Assembly: GCA_019155185.1 (NCBI GenBank)
Contig: CM032817.1
Coordinates: 1,787,129 to 1,851,128, forward strand
Source of the DNA: Beaufortia kweichowensis
Lineage: Eukaryota; Chordata; Actinopteri; Cypriniformes; Gastromyzontidae
DNA: 64,000 nucleotides
Direction of reading: 5' to 3'
The stretch's first letter is position 1; each line of letters begins with the position of its first letter. Shown in pieces: positions 11,956 through 30,000 of this stretch. Under the pieces are notes generated by a model. It searched no databases. It saw only the letters and a program-made list of their open reading frames with translations, and was not told the origin of the DNA. A program made the translations under genes and the position numbers.

Positions 11956-14900
11956 ATGGACAGGTGCAAGCACGTGGGTCGCTTAAGGCTCGCGCAGGAC
12001 CACTCCATCCTGAACCCGCAGAAATGGCACTGCCTGGACTGCAACACCACAGAGTCTGTGTGGGCGTGTCTCAGCTGTTCACATGTAGCGTGTGGACGGT
12101 ACATAGAGGAACATGCGCTTCAGCACTTTAAGGTTTGTGGATGGAGATTTTAGTAACAGTGAAAAGATCACTTGCTAAATTATTTATTATAAAGTAATAG
12201 AAAACTTATTACAACTTGAGTTGGAGTAACACAAATGCGGCTTTGGGAATTATACTGTGACTAAAATGAAAGCGTGTTGATTTATATTTTGTAAAATTGT
12301 TCTCTTGGCAATTTATTTTATCCAATGTTATCAGATGCTTTTTAAACAATAATGAAGTTGTTTACATCTGTACTGTGCTTTCATTGGCTGCTCTTTCATT
12401 ATTCAAAGTCATCCAAATCAAATAAAGTTTCGTTTTTATTAAAGAACTGTTCATGTTTGCCCAGTTTCTTTTAATTTTAGACATTTAAGCATATACCTTC
12501 AGATCAAAATCGTTTTGAAACTTTTGACCAGAGCATTGCTTTTATTACTGATATGACAGAATATTCAGCAATATGCATAACTGTTTTTTAGTAATGTTGT
12601 CCTTTCATGTTTTGATCCGATAATTATGCAGTAATAAAGTTGTTTAGCAATCTAATAGAATCTAATAGATCTAATTAATCTAATATAATTAATTTACATA
12701 ATAAAATAAATAACACAATCATTATTTTTTGTTAATTATTTATCATATTTATTTTTATTTATATGTTCATTATTAGAAAATTTTATTATTTTTTATCTTT
12801 GTTTTTAACTGTAAAGGGATAGTTCACCTCAAAATTCTTTTATCATTTATTCACCCTCCTTTCAAACCTGTATGACTTTCTTTCTTCAGCAGAACACAAA
12901 AGATATTTATAAATATAATTTTTTTTTCTGTTTTATACAGGAGCAGCACCATCCTTTGGCCCTGGAGGTGAACGAATTGTACGTGTACTGCTACTTGTGC
13001 GACGACTACGTGCTGAACGACAACGCAACGGGTGATTTAAAGCTGCTGCGTAGCACGTTGAGCGCTATCAAGAGCCAGTGCTATGAAGTCACCACACGCA
13101 GTGGCCGTACCCTGCGCTCGTCCTCCACTTCTGGAGACCAGCTGTCGGCGAGCACACAGGAGCTTCAGCTGCGCGACGAGGACCGCATGTTCACGGCACT
13201 TTGGCACCGTCGCCGCTCCCTGATTGGCCGAGTGTTCCGCTTGTGGTTCGTGCAAACGGAACAGGGGAGGACGCGTTTGGAAGAGGAGCGCTTACATGAG
13301 GAAGAGGAGGAGAGGAAGAGGGAGGCGCGGGAGAGAAGGCGGGAACTCAAACGGCAAGCCAGAGAGGAGCTTGAAAGCGCACCTCCGAGAAAAAGTCATC
13401 GCCTTCGCCGACAGAGCCTAAAGGCGGCTGCTGCTGTTTCTACACCAGTATCGGCCAAAAGCACCAAATCCACAACCCGACGGTCTGCTCCTGCTCGCAT
13501 CTCCACCTCTACCCCACGAAAGCCTCAACAGAGGTCTCGTACGTCAGCGAAGGCCAAAAGGACTCGGCCGCCAGCACCAAAAACGGGCGATTCGCCAATC
13601 AAACGCAGACCCACCGTCACGCCAGGAGTAACGGGCTTGCGCAACCTCGGCAATACGTGCTACATGAACTCTATACTGCAGGTTCTGAGTCACTTGCATG
13701 TATTTCGGGAGTGCTTTTTGAGACTGGACCTAAACCAGGCGCTGGAACTGCTGGCCTCCGCCGTGAGCCGCAAGTTAGGGCTCACCAGTCCGCGCGTGAC
13801 CCAGCCTAAAGGCTCCATCCAGGGGTCGGGACTCAGCGGAGGTGCCTCACGCTCACGCAACATGGAGCTCATCCAACCCAAGGAGCCCAGCTCCAAACAC
13901 ATCTCGCTTTGTCACGAGTTACACACGCTGTTTCAAGTGATGTGGTCAGGGAAGTGGGCCCTGGTGTCTCCCTTTGCAATGCTGCACTCCGTGTGGCAGC
14001 TCATACCGGCGTTCCGAGGTTACGCGCAGCAGGATGCACAGGAGTTTCTTTGTGAACTTTTAGACAAAGTCCAGCATGAGCTGGAACGGACCAGAACGCT
14101 AACGCCTGCCACTGTGCCGGCCAATCAGAGACGGCTTATCAAACAGGTGCTCAGTGTGGTCAACACCATCTTTCACGGCCAGCTGCTCAGTCAGGTGAGT
14201 TATACCCGTGCCTAAAATTGATAACCGTAAGATAACGTTTTAAAATCTTTATAGATCTGAGAGAAAATAAAGTGATACAGATTCACAATATCATTATAGA
14301 GCATTTTTTCCTGTTTGATAAATGATTAAACATTGACAACCAATCAGACTCCATTTAAATTTAAAGGGCTTAAAAGTTTTAAATAAACACAGTTATCGTT
14401 CATCGGTGTGTTCGCTTATATACAGTACTAATCAAATGTTTAGACACAATTCTTTCTTTTAAAAAATGTTTCTCGTGATCTTTTAATCACTTTCAATGTT
14501 TGAAATTAGTTTTGTAAAGAAAAACGAAAATTTTATTCATTGCAAAACTATTGTATTTTTTTGTAATTGTATTTTAAAACATTTGTAAGAGGGATTACTT
14601 GGATTTATTAATAAAAAGCAGCCAATAAGAGTCCAGCATAGATGGACATTTCTCCTGTGTTGTTCAAAAAGTTTCTCAGGTTGAGACTTCAAGAAGCTGG
14701 ATGATAAAATGTCAAGAGTGTGATTTTGCAAATTCTAGACAAAGTGTGACTACTTTTAAAGATGATCAAATATAACATAGTGTTCATTTATTTTAGATGA
14801 TTACAACATAAATCCCACAGTTACAAGTCTTTTAATTCATGATTTTGGATGAGTTTACTACTATTCCAGTAACGCATGGTAGTAATTAACCTCAGTCTGT

Positions 14901-16884
14901 GCTCAGATCTGTTTAGGTGGTGATAAACATGACATTAGCAACAATTTTGCTGAAAATCTTTTTCCCTTCCTTTAGGTGAGGTGTTTAGCATGCGATCATC
15001 GCTCTAACACAATAGAGCCATTCTGGGATCTTTCACTGGAGTTTCCAGAGCGTTACCACAGCAACAGTAAGGATGTCGCACAGGTTCCATGTGAGTTGAC
15101 GGAGATGCTCGCCAAGTTTACAGAGACGGAGGCTTTGGAGGGAGCCATATACGCTTGTGACCACTGCAACAGTGAGTTGGATACCTTCAAATATATACAA
15201 GAGTGTATTCGTCTGATGTCATGCACCACTGCTTTGGGGTCCAAACGTTCTAGCAGATGCCAAAGGCAAACAACAAATAATGTTAATATACACTCATGGT
15301 GTGCTGTAAAACTGCAGAAAAATCACAATCCTAACCTTCACCTTCATAAAGAAATGTAGTGTACACCATGAATTTATAAACGTTAAACTTAAATGTATGA
15401 TATTAATTGAACAGCCTCGCTTGAAAACAGTACTTTTGGACCCGGAAAATATTGATGATCTTTTTTTTTATTGTTTCTTTAAGGCAAGCGGCGGCGCTTT
15501 TGTTCAAAGCAGGTGGTCTTAACTGAAGCACAGAAACAGCTGATGGTCCACAAACTGCCTCATGTTCTCAGACTGCACCTTAAACGCTTCAGGTACTTAA
15601 CGTACGGTTACGTAATCAGAAACTTTTAATTTTAATATTAACAAACGCGTATACATTTAGGTGGTCTGGTCGAAACCACCGGGAGAAGATCGGCGTTCAC
15701 GTTCAGTTCGAGCAGGAGCTGAACATGGAACCGTACTGCTGCAAGGACTCCACTAACTCGCTTCACCCGCAACACTTCCTCTACCAGCTTTCTGCTGTCG
15801 TGATGCATCACGGGAAAGGATTTGGCTCTGGCCATTACACTTCCTTTTGTTATAACACAGAAGGAGGTAAAACACCGTTCATTTATGTGTTGTATATCAC
15901 TATTATATGCTATATGATGTGTTGTGGTTGCAAAACGGCTATACAAACTGCTAATTTTGGGTATACTTTATGCGATTTAAACGTCACAAATGGTTTATAT
16001 CAAACATCAGGTATGTTTGGCAAGATATTGGACCAGTGAAATTACTCAACATAACGGCATAGAAATATAAATAAGCCTTTGTATATTGTAGCCTTTGGTC
16101 ACGGCTACAATAAAACTGCTTTGGATGAGATTTACTATCACGAGATGGCTTTTATGGCTTGTTATATATTAGGACCTGATGTAATGATCAGCTACCAATC
16201 ATATCCCTGTCTGTGAAAACCCAGCTAAAGTCATTTTTTTGTGTTTTACTATTTTCTACATAAAATCATCCTACATATAATGTTAAGAACATTCCTTGAA
16301 AATATAACTTTGAAATATAACCTTGAATTTACAGAGTAAGGTCATGTCGCTGATTGAAATAGTAGTGAAATTAATAGATAAAATCAAACTTTTATGCTCA
16401 TTATCTCCAAGTTAGATTTTAGGTTTTCACAGACAGGGTTTCATATTTGTTTAATACAGTTTCATAAACTTTAACACAAATCAACATTCAATGTCCATTT
16501 TAATCATTTATTGGCTGGGCAGCAGTGTAAGAAAAAACGATATTGTACATTTTCATGATGTCATTTTCAAAAAATCCACTATTTATAGTTTAATACAGAT
16601 ATATATCAGAAAAGACTACTATTTTGTGTTGTCTTTAAATACTCATTAAACACATTTTGTTGACTAAATGCCCAATCAAGGCATTAAAACTATCATCTTT
16701 CTATCGCCGTTATGAACATCACAATTAATGCATCTCATTCTCTGTCTCCTCAGGGTTTTGGGTACACTGTAACGACTCTAAACTGAGTGTATGTGCCGTC
16801 GAGGAAGTGTGTAAGGCGCAGGCCTACATTCTCTTCTATACACAGCGGAACTCTCAGGACAATATCAAAGCCAGTGACCTCTGA
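11956..16884 (+). CDS. usp44: Ubiquitin carboxyl-terminal hydrolase 44, complete, 6 coding exons, 690 aa
   Basis: USP44 is a nuclear deubiquitinase of the spindle-assembly checkpoint (it counters Cdc20 ubiquitination) that also acts on histone H2B. Coding exons: 11956-12132, 12941-14194, 14976-15171, 15484-15592, 15661-15866, 16754-16884. They total 2073 nt including TGA, all phases consistent. An N-terminal zinc-finger UBP domain (residues about 1-120) shows CKHVG, HCLDCNTTES, CLSCSHVACGR and CYLCDDYVLNDNATGD. A charged Arg/Ser/Lys linker (about 160-285) is likely nuclear. The peptidase core starts at GVTGLRNLGNTCYMNS with catalytic Cys299. The His box is GKGFGSGHYTSF (His637), followed by HCNDSK. 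Two CxxC pairs (CLACD, CDHC) in the middle are the structural zinc site. The human protein is 712 aa. The paralogue USP49 is less similar. I chose the ATG at 11956 because it gives MDRCKHVG; human USP44 begins MLAMDTCKHVG. Confidence 0.97.
12812..12912 (+). repeat. Fragment of an Angel-like cyprinid inverted-repeat element in usp44 intron
   Basis: It starts TAAAGGGATAGTTCACC and continues with TCACCCTCCTTTCAAACC and GACTTTCTTTCTTC. This is the very common cyprinid short element whose full copy is seen at 32801-33117. The fragment ends about 30 bp before the acceptor of the large usp44 coding exon at 12941. Confidence 0.6.
14424..14800 (+). repeat. Interspersed repeat, copy 1 of a three-copy family (usp44 intron)
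   Basis: It shares long stretches with 17875-18210, for example TTTAGACACAATT, GAGTCCAGCATAGAT, GGATGATAAAATG, TTTTGCAAATTCTAGAC and GATGATCAAA, in the same order and spacing. A third copy lies in opposite orientation at 58055-58200. No coding capacity is visible. The family name is not determined. Confidence 0.6.
16205..16438. mobile_element. MITE, 234 bp, with perfect 17-bp terminal inverted repeats (usp44 last intron)
   Basis: It begins CCCTGTCTGTGAAAACC and ends with the exact reverse complement GGTTTTCACAGACAGGG. No reading frame is present, so it is a non-autonomous DNA element. Related copies lie at 25238-25460, 37498-37687 and 37935-38174 in this window. Target duplication was not clear. 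Confidence 0.8.
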
Positions 16885-17710
16885 CCCCTGCTGCCCCAGA
16901 GACTGTATTTGTTTTGTACATTCTGTTGATATAGATTTTCAGATGGTTAGCACATGTCTCCTTTTTATTTCTAGTGTACAGCAGTTGTGAAGAGTGTGTT
17001 TTTGTCACACACACACACACACACTCTCATGCCTTACAGTTATACGACTGACAGATTTTGGTGGGAGGCATTGTTGCAGTGATTGTAGCATTTTGTATCT
17101 GTGTGTATGTATGAAGAAAGTGATGTCGTTCCAAGCCAGAAGCATTATTGCATTTCTCTTCTGTGCGTGTGTTATACTGAATGTTGTTCAACCAAAGTTG
17201 AGAGATGCGGATACAAGTCAAGTCAAGGAAACATGTTTTTGTTTTCGTCATATCATAGTATCTACGTTTCAGGCGTGAAAGGTTTCATAAAAGTGCCCTG
17301 CCGTGTCAAACCAGTTTAAAACACAATTCGCAACAATTCAGGAATTTTTCTGACACCTTATCCGAATGTAGTTTTATACCTGGTATTTGGGTAAATGTTT
17401 TTTTTTTCCATTTTACAGGAAAATCTAAAAGATGCTTTCACCAGCAGAAGACATATAATGTATGTTGAATACTTTCCTCATTTTGGTGTGTCTGCTGTTA
17501 GACAGTTGTCTGTAGTTTATACTTTTGTTGGATGTATGCGTTTCTGCGACACGCACACCTGCTCGCATACGTTAAGTTTCAACCTGTTTAAGATTGTTGT
17601 TGAAATCTACGTTCCTCCCCCACTTTCGAGCAGGTATAGACATAAAACTATGCAAATTAATACCTCAATTCCTAGAGAATTTACCTCAATAAAAGGAGAA
17701 TATTTTTGCA
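16885..17710 (+). other. usp44: usp44 3' untranslated region with short (CA)n
   Basis: Follows the TGA stop. It contains a short CA run at about 17007-17024 and no convincing frame of its own. The nearest good plus-strand poly(A) signal is AATAAA at 17688-17693, giving a 3'UTR of about 0.8 kb. The cleavage point is inferred. Confidence 0.6.
17688..17693 (+). terminator. usp44: Poly(A) signal AATAAA, probable end of usp44
   Basis: A canonical hexamer about 800 nt after the usp44 stop, the first clear plus-strand AATAAA downstream of it. It is followed within 30 bp by T-rich sequence. Assignment is by position only. Confidence 0.55.
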
Positions 17711-17874
17711 TTTTTCTAAACAACTTGTCGGTTCTTTTCTTTAATGCTTTTAAATCTCCTTGAAACTCTGGATGGATGAAAGGTCTACATTTACAAATCA
17801 GGTATGAAGATGGTATAAATGTGACTGGATCCTTTTATGTAAATTGTTAAAATTCCTAAATTGTTATATACCGT

Positions 17875-18210
17875 ACCAGTGAAAACTTTAGACACAATTG
17901 ACAAAAATGTTTCTCATGATTTTAAAAATCTTTTAATCTGAAGGTGTATATTTCAATGTTTAAAAATGACAAGAATATAATTGCAGCAACATATAAAAAT
18001 ATTTTGGAAATAATTACTTTGACTAAATAATGAATAAAACGCCAATGAGAGTCCAGCATAGATAGAAATTCCTTCAGTGCTGTTTAAAGTTTTCCAGGTT
18101 GGGACTTTGGATGATAAAATGCAAGAATATTTTGCAAATTCTAGACCAAGGGTGACTTGATAAGATGATCAAACATAACACATTGTTCATTCATTGTTGT
18201 TTAAATAGTA
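17875..18210 (+). repeat. Interspersed repeat, copy 2 of a three-copy family
   Basis: Same family and orientation as 14424-14800: CTTTAGACACAATTG, GAGTCCAGCATAGAT, GGATGATAAAATG and TTTTGCAAATTCTAGACC. It lies about 160 bp downstream of the usp44 poly(A) signal. Confidence 0.6.
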
Positions 18211-18862
18211 GCAGAACAAATTTCTGTAAATATTTTGTAGAGCCTTTAATGTAACGTAAAGAAAATACTTTCATTATCAATTTACACAATTTTCTTCTGC
18301 ACATTTTTCATTACCAATCGAAGCCCACTTATGTTGTGTTCGATACGACTCGGATTTGACATATTTCCGAACTTGACAATAACGTCTGGAACAGCGTTTG
18401 AAGTCGAGCCGATATGAAGGAGACGCGTCATTTGACGTCATGCCCAAAATGCTTCCAGTAATTAGCGCGGTGCTGCTCTGTGCGCAAACGTAAAACAAAC
18501 CGGTAACGTTTTTTCACAGCACCGAAATTATTTAAAGCAAAGTAATAAATTAATTTATTGATAAATACCGTTTTGGCACTATTTAATATCCCATGACGCG
18601 TCATTGAGTGAAACCCATTACATTTAAACTTGGATGTCCCTTTCTCCTTCAAACCCAGCACAAACGACGACTGTGGTAAGCATATCAGCTTTAATTGATC
18701 AAGATACCCATATGATTCAACTTTAACCTGATTTTTTTAGCAGCAGTTTCTAAAACTAAAACGAAACTAAACCGTAAATATGTTTGTTTCAAAGTGCACA
18801 AGCAGCTAGACTAGCCGACTCAAATTTTATAAATGTGTGTGCCTAAACACTTAAATATCGCA

Positions 18863-19243
18863 AGAACTACAAATGAAACATTAAAACAACAATATGAAGT
18901 ACGTTTCGATTTGTTTTATTAAAAAACCCTCAGGTACTAGATGAAATGAATTAGACAAATATCATATATAGTTTGTTATCTTGCTAAAGCCCTTCAGCGG
19001 TGTGTAAAGCCAACTACACACAACTGTAAACTAAAAATGAAACCTTAAAACAACAAAATGAAGCACTTTCCCATTTGTTTTATTAAAAACCCTCAGAGTT
19101 TAAAATGTAATACAGTTACTAGATGAAACAGCCATTTTGATATTATACAAATATCAAAGAAACCGTGAAAGCTGTGCGTATTTTCCATTACTTTTAATGT
19201 GTTTGTTATCTTGCTAAAGCCCTTCAGCGGTGTGTAAAGCCAA
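18863..19243. repeat. Imperfect tandem duplication, offset 230 bp at the 3' end
   Basis: Two units (about 18863-19013 and 19034-19243) share TGAAACATTAAAACAAC-like starts, TTGTTTTATTAAAAACCCTC and TACTAGATGAAA. They end in an identical 43-base block beginning GTTTGTTATCTTGCTAAAGC at 18971 and again at 19201. The second unit has extra sequence in its middle. Function unknown. Confidence 0.75.
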
Positions 19244-20219
19244 GTATTCATACTCTTCACATTTTCTCATTCACTACACAGAGTACAAATGAGTAAAAAG
19301 TCTTCATGTCGCCCACTTGGAAAATAGATGATTTATTTGGGCACTTGCTTATACCCAATGCATAGTAATTTCATGCCTGTATGCTGAATATATGCTGTAC
19401 TGTTGCATTCCCTTAAAGTAATAGTTCACCCAAAAATGGATCATTTTAATTTACCCTGCTGCTGTTTCAAACCCATGACATCTATTCTTAAAATTTGAGT
19501 CAATTACTGAGGTGTTATTTCCAAAATGAGAGGGAATGGCTGCCTTGAAGTACTTTAAAATATTAAAGTATTATGTGTGTTGGGAAGCGACTAAAACATA
19601 AGTCATTATTCGCTTACATTTTAGTATTACAGCCATCCCACCCCATCAACGTACCGCGAGAGTAGTGTGCTGATTTTTGGGATATTTTATGGGATTTGTG
19701 GGCGTCAGGGAGCCGCTATCAATATTCGGGAGACTTCTGGACCTTCCAGGAAAGGTGGGATGTCTGGTAATATTATTTCCCCAGCACTTTGTCTTTCATT
19801 TATATATGTGCGGGTTTTATTATGTTGCCTAAAAAGATTTTCAGTGAATAATGACGTATTACGGTCCCCACCACACATATCTGTCATACAAGATGCATCA
19901 AATACTTTTATAGTACAATTTTGTTCTTTTTAGTGCTTGACCATTTCTGATTTCTGCTTTCAGTATGTTGCAAAAACTTGCATAAACATTTCACTAAACA
20001 TACTCATTTGTGTTCCACAAAAGTAAAAATTAAGCTGCATTTACTCCAGCGACTAACAGCGTCAAAGGTTGTGACAACTAGGGATGTGCCAGACAATTCG
20101 ACCTAAGTTGACTAAATGGTACAGCTGTTATAGTCGACTCTAAAAACAACAGCCGATTACACAGAAAACAATTTTGAAGAAAATATTTTATGGTTCAGTG
20201 CAATTTTTTAGGTATGCAC

Positions 20220-20978
20220 TAGAGCTGCACGATTCTGGCTAAATTGAGAATCACGATTTTTTTGTTTTAAATAGAGATCACGATTCTCCAACAATTCTGA
20301 ACAGCAACTATAGGTAAATTTACTAAATATTTATTGTTGCAGTATAATAAAAATGTTTCATTTGAATGATTTTTAAATCCGTTTTAATGATTTTTTTATT
20401 ACTTACTAATAAATATTTCACTTGATCAATTACTGGATGAATCAGCATTGAATGAATGATTCATTAAAAATACATTTTTAGAGTCGTTGTCCACACCTAG
20501 TGGCGAAACAATGTAATTGATAAAAGCGTTATTTAAAGCGCCAATTTAGTTTGCGCCCCAGTTTTGATCACGTAGACATTGGTGTTTATATGCGAACTTT
20601 TATCCCAGTACTTCTGATCATTTGAATATTTCTAACCAGGGTCATAATAAGACCTCAATTAGGACTGTTTACACAGAATGCGTTTTTCAAAGGCACTGCA
20701 TTATTTACCATAGGTTTTTGTGAACACACATACAGTACACACACGTGTTTGTCCGTTGCACTTGCGTTTTGGGCGTTAATGCTCCGAAATAACCCTTACA
20801 CAAAAAGAATAATGAAAAAGTAGAGCAGTAAAATGGAAAACAAGTTTTACAGGTTACTGCTTTATCTGCTTCGGCGGCATCACCAACGGCAACGAAAAAT
20901 CATTGACATTTATGAATGAGATCGTATGGGGGTTTGAATCGAGATCGCGATCCTTTAACGATTAATCGTGCAGCTCTA
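20220..20978. mobile_element. Non-autonomous hAT-type element, 759 bp, with 8-bp target duplication
   Basis: It starts TAGAGCTGCACGATT and ends with the matching inverted AATCGTGCAGCTCTA. It is flanked by GTATGCAC on the left (20212-20219) and GTATGCGC on the right (20979-20986), an 8-bp target duplication with one mismatch, which is diagnostic of hAT elements. No transposase frame is present. Confidence 0.85.
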
Positions 20979-21235
20979 GTATGCGCCGATCTGGGTTTTT
21001 GCAGCCGATACGACCGATTTCTTGTCATCATGAAGCTGATCTTTTAAGCATAATATTACTGACATTTTATTGACACAAGCACTTTGATGACTGTCACTGT
21101 TAACCTTTTTCCAAAATTATACAGATGTTGCCTTGGTTATATTATATTCATCTATGGCGATGACATGACTGCGGCACTAAAGCTAGATGTTATCACGAAC
21201 ATCCTCACATACTTTACATGATTAAATTGCGATCA

Positions 21236-21466
21236 GGGGCCGGTTGCATAAACTGTTTAGAGTAGTCTTAAAAAGTTAGTCATCAATTTTTTGGTCATAA
21301 CTGATGGAGACTGGTCATAACTTTTAACGTTAGTTGCAAAAAGGTTCATCGCTCTAATTTGAATCCGAAAAGCAAGACTGATTACCCCTTGGTTAACAGC
21401 TAGCTGGTAAAACTAGTCTTCAAGACACAGTCTTAACATGGTGGCTATGTTTATGCAACTGGCCCC
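21236..21466. mobile_element. MITE, 231 bp, ends GGGGCCGGTTGCATAAAC
   Basis: The left end GGGGCCGGTTGCATAAAC and the right end GTTTATGCAACTGGCCCC are inverted repeats matching at 17 of 18 positions. There is no coding frame and no obvious target duplication. It sits inside the CCGAT-rich repeat of the nest. Confidence 0.75.
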
Positions 21467-22161
21467 AGTTTATAAAATCGGCAAATTTGGCAAGTACCGA
21501 CCGAATATGATTCACAGAATATGATTATTCGGCCGATACCGATCTGATGCCGATCGTTTGTAATTTGTTTTAGCTGTATTTGGTGCCATTAACATTTTGT
21601 GCCTTAAAACGTGCGAAAAACATAATCCGCAAAGCTTTCTCTTCCTTTTCTCGTCCTTTCTCGTTGTAGCACCAACAACCCTGGAAAAAATAAGCATGTC
21701 ACAACTGCATCACACTCTCTTTGAGTGCGTTTGCAGCGCGTCTACATTTAAAATATCGAATTTGGGGTTATATAATAATTATGGGATTTCACTGCTTGAT
21801 TCATATATGAAATATTTCAAATGGATCATACATACACTTACTGTTTCTGACTGATCTCTGGGAATTCTTATTTTAAGGCTAGTCGAGTACTCAAAACTAC
21901 CGCTTAAACGACAGTCAAATTAGTCGTCGGGCACAACCCAAAATTCACGACAAGAACTAGAAATGCCTCCTAACGATATCATTGAGAGACAAGAGTCGCT
22001 GGTGGTGTGAATACAGCTTTACAGACTGACCAAAGAGAACGTCATTTTTGAGTGAACTATTAACAACAGTTCAGTTGAACTACTTTATACTGTTTGATAT
22101 ATTTAAATGTTTGTATGTTTTGCACAAAACTGGAGTGTGACTGTGGATGCACATGTGCGTT

Positions 22162-29749
<7,588 letters not shown>

Positions 29750-30000
29750 GATTGCGGACGCGAGTGGAGAAATACCGGTGCACGCGAGTAGCGGAGAAAA
29801 GCTGCCGAATCAGCCGAGTGCCTGACGCGCGTCATCGGCGAAATTACTATGGTGAAGGTTTCACTTATGAATATTAAATAGATTATGCTGACGGTGCTTT
29901 TTACATCGACCAGAATTGTGGATTAATTAATATTCATAAATCGCGCTTTCGCTCTGTATCTCAGCCAATCAGATGTCCGGAGTGCCAACGTGACGTCATG
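29750..30000 (-). promoter_or_regulatory. metap2: metap2 promoter with CRE and CCAAT box
   Basis: GC-rich sequence upstream of the metap2 ATG with several CpGs, a CCAAT box at 29965-29969 (AGCCAATCAG) and a perfect CRE TGACGTCA at 29991-29998, 242 bp upstream of the ATG. The transcription start is inferred. Confidence 0.6.

Larger units (their letters stand above)
20079..21939. mobile_element. Possible older DNA element with degenerate inverted ends, interrupted by at least two insertions
   Basis: The left end AGGGATGTGCCAGACAATTC and the right end, read on the other strand, TGGGTTGTGCCCGACGACTA share a GGGnTGTGCC-GAC core. Between them are repeats rich in CCGATCT, CCGATACGACCGAT and CGGCCGATACCGATC, plus the hAT element at 20220-20978 and the MITE at 21236-21466. 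Coding remnants were not recognised. The outer boundary is tentative. Confidence 0.4.
17711..22161. other. Transposon-rich intergenic spacer between convergent usp44 and metap2
   Basis: About 4.5 kb with no recognised gene. It holds an interspersed repeat (17875-18210), a GC-rich block (18335-18495), a tandem duplication (18863-19243), an Angel-like fragment (about 19410-19480) and a nest of DNA elements (20079-21939). The right end must include the metap2 3'UTR. I saw no clear minus-strand AATAAA there. Confidence 0.7.

Noticed and set aside
12872..12940. Extension of the large usp44 exon upstream (MTFFLQQN...)
   Set aside because: This is intron containing an Angel-like fragment. The real exon starts after the TTTTATACAG acceptor at 12941.
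13037..13902. Frames on the minus strand and in +2/+3 opposite the large usp44 exon
   Set aside because: Shadows of a GC-rich coding exon with clear USP44 protein on the plus strand.
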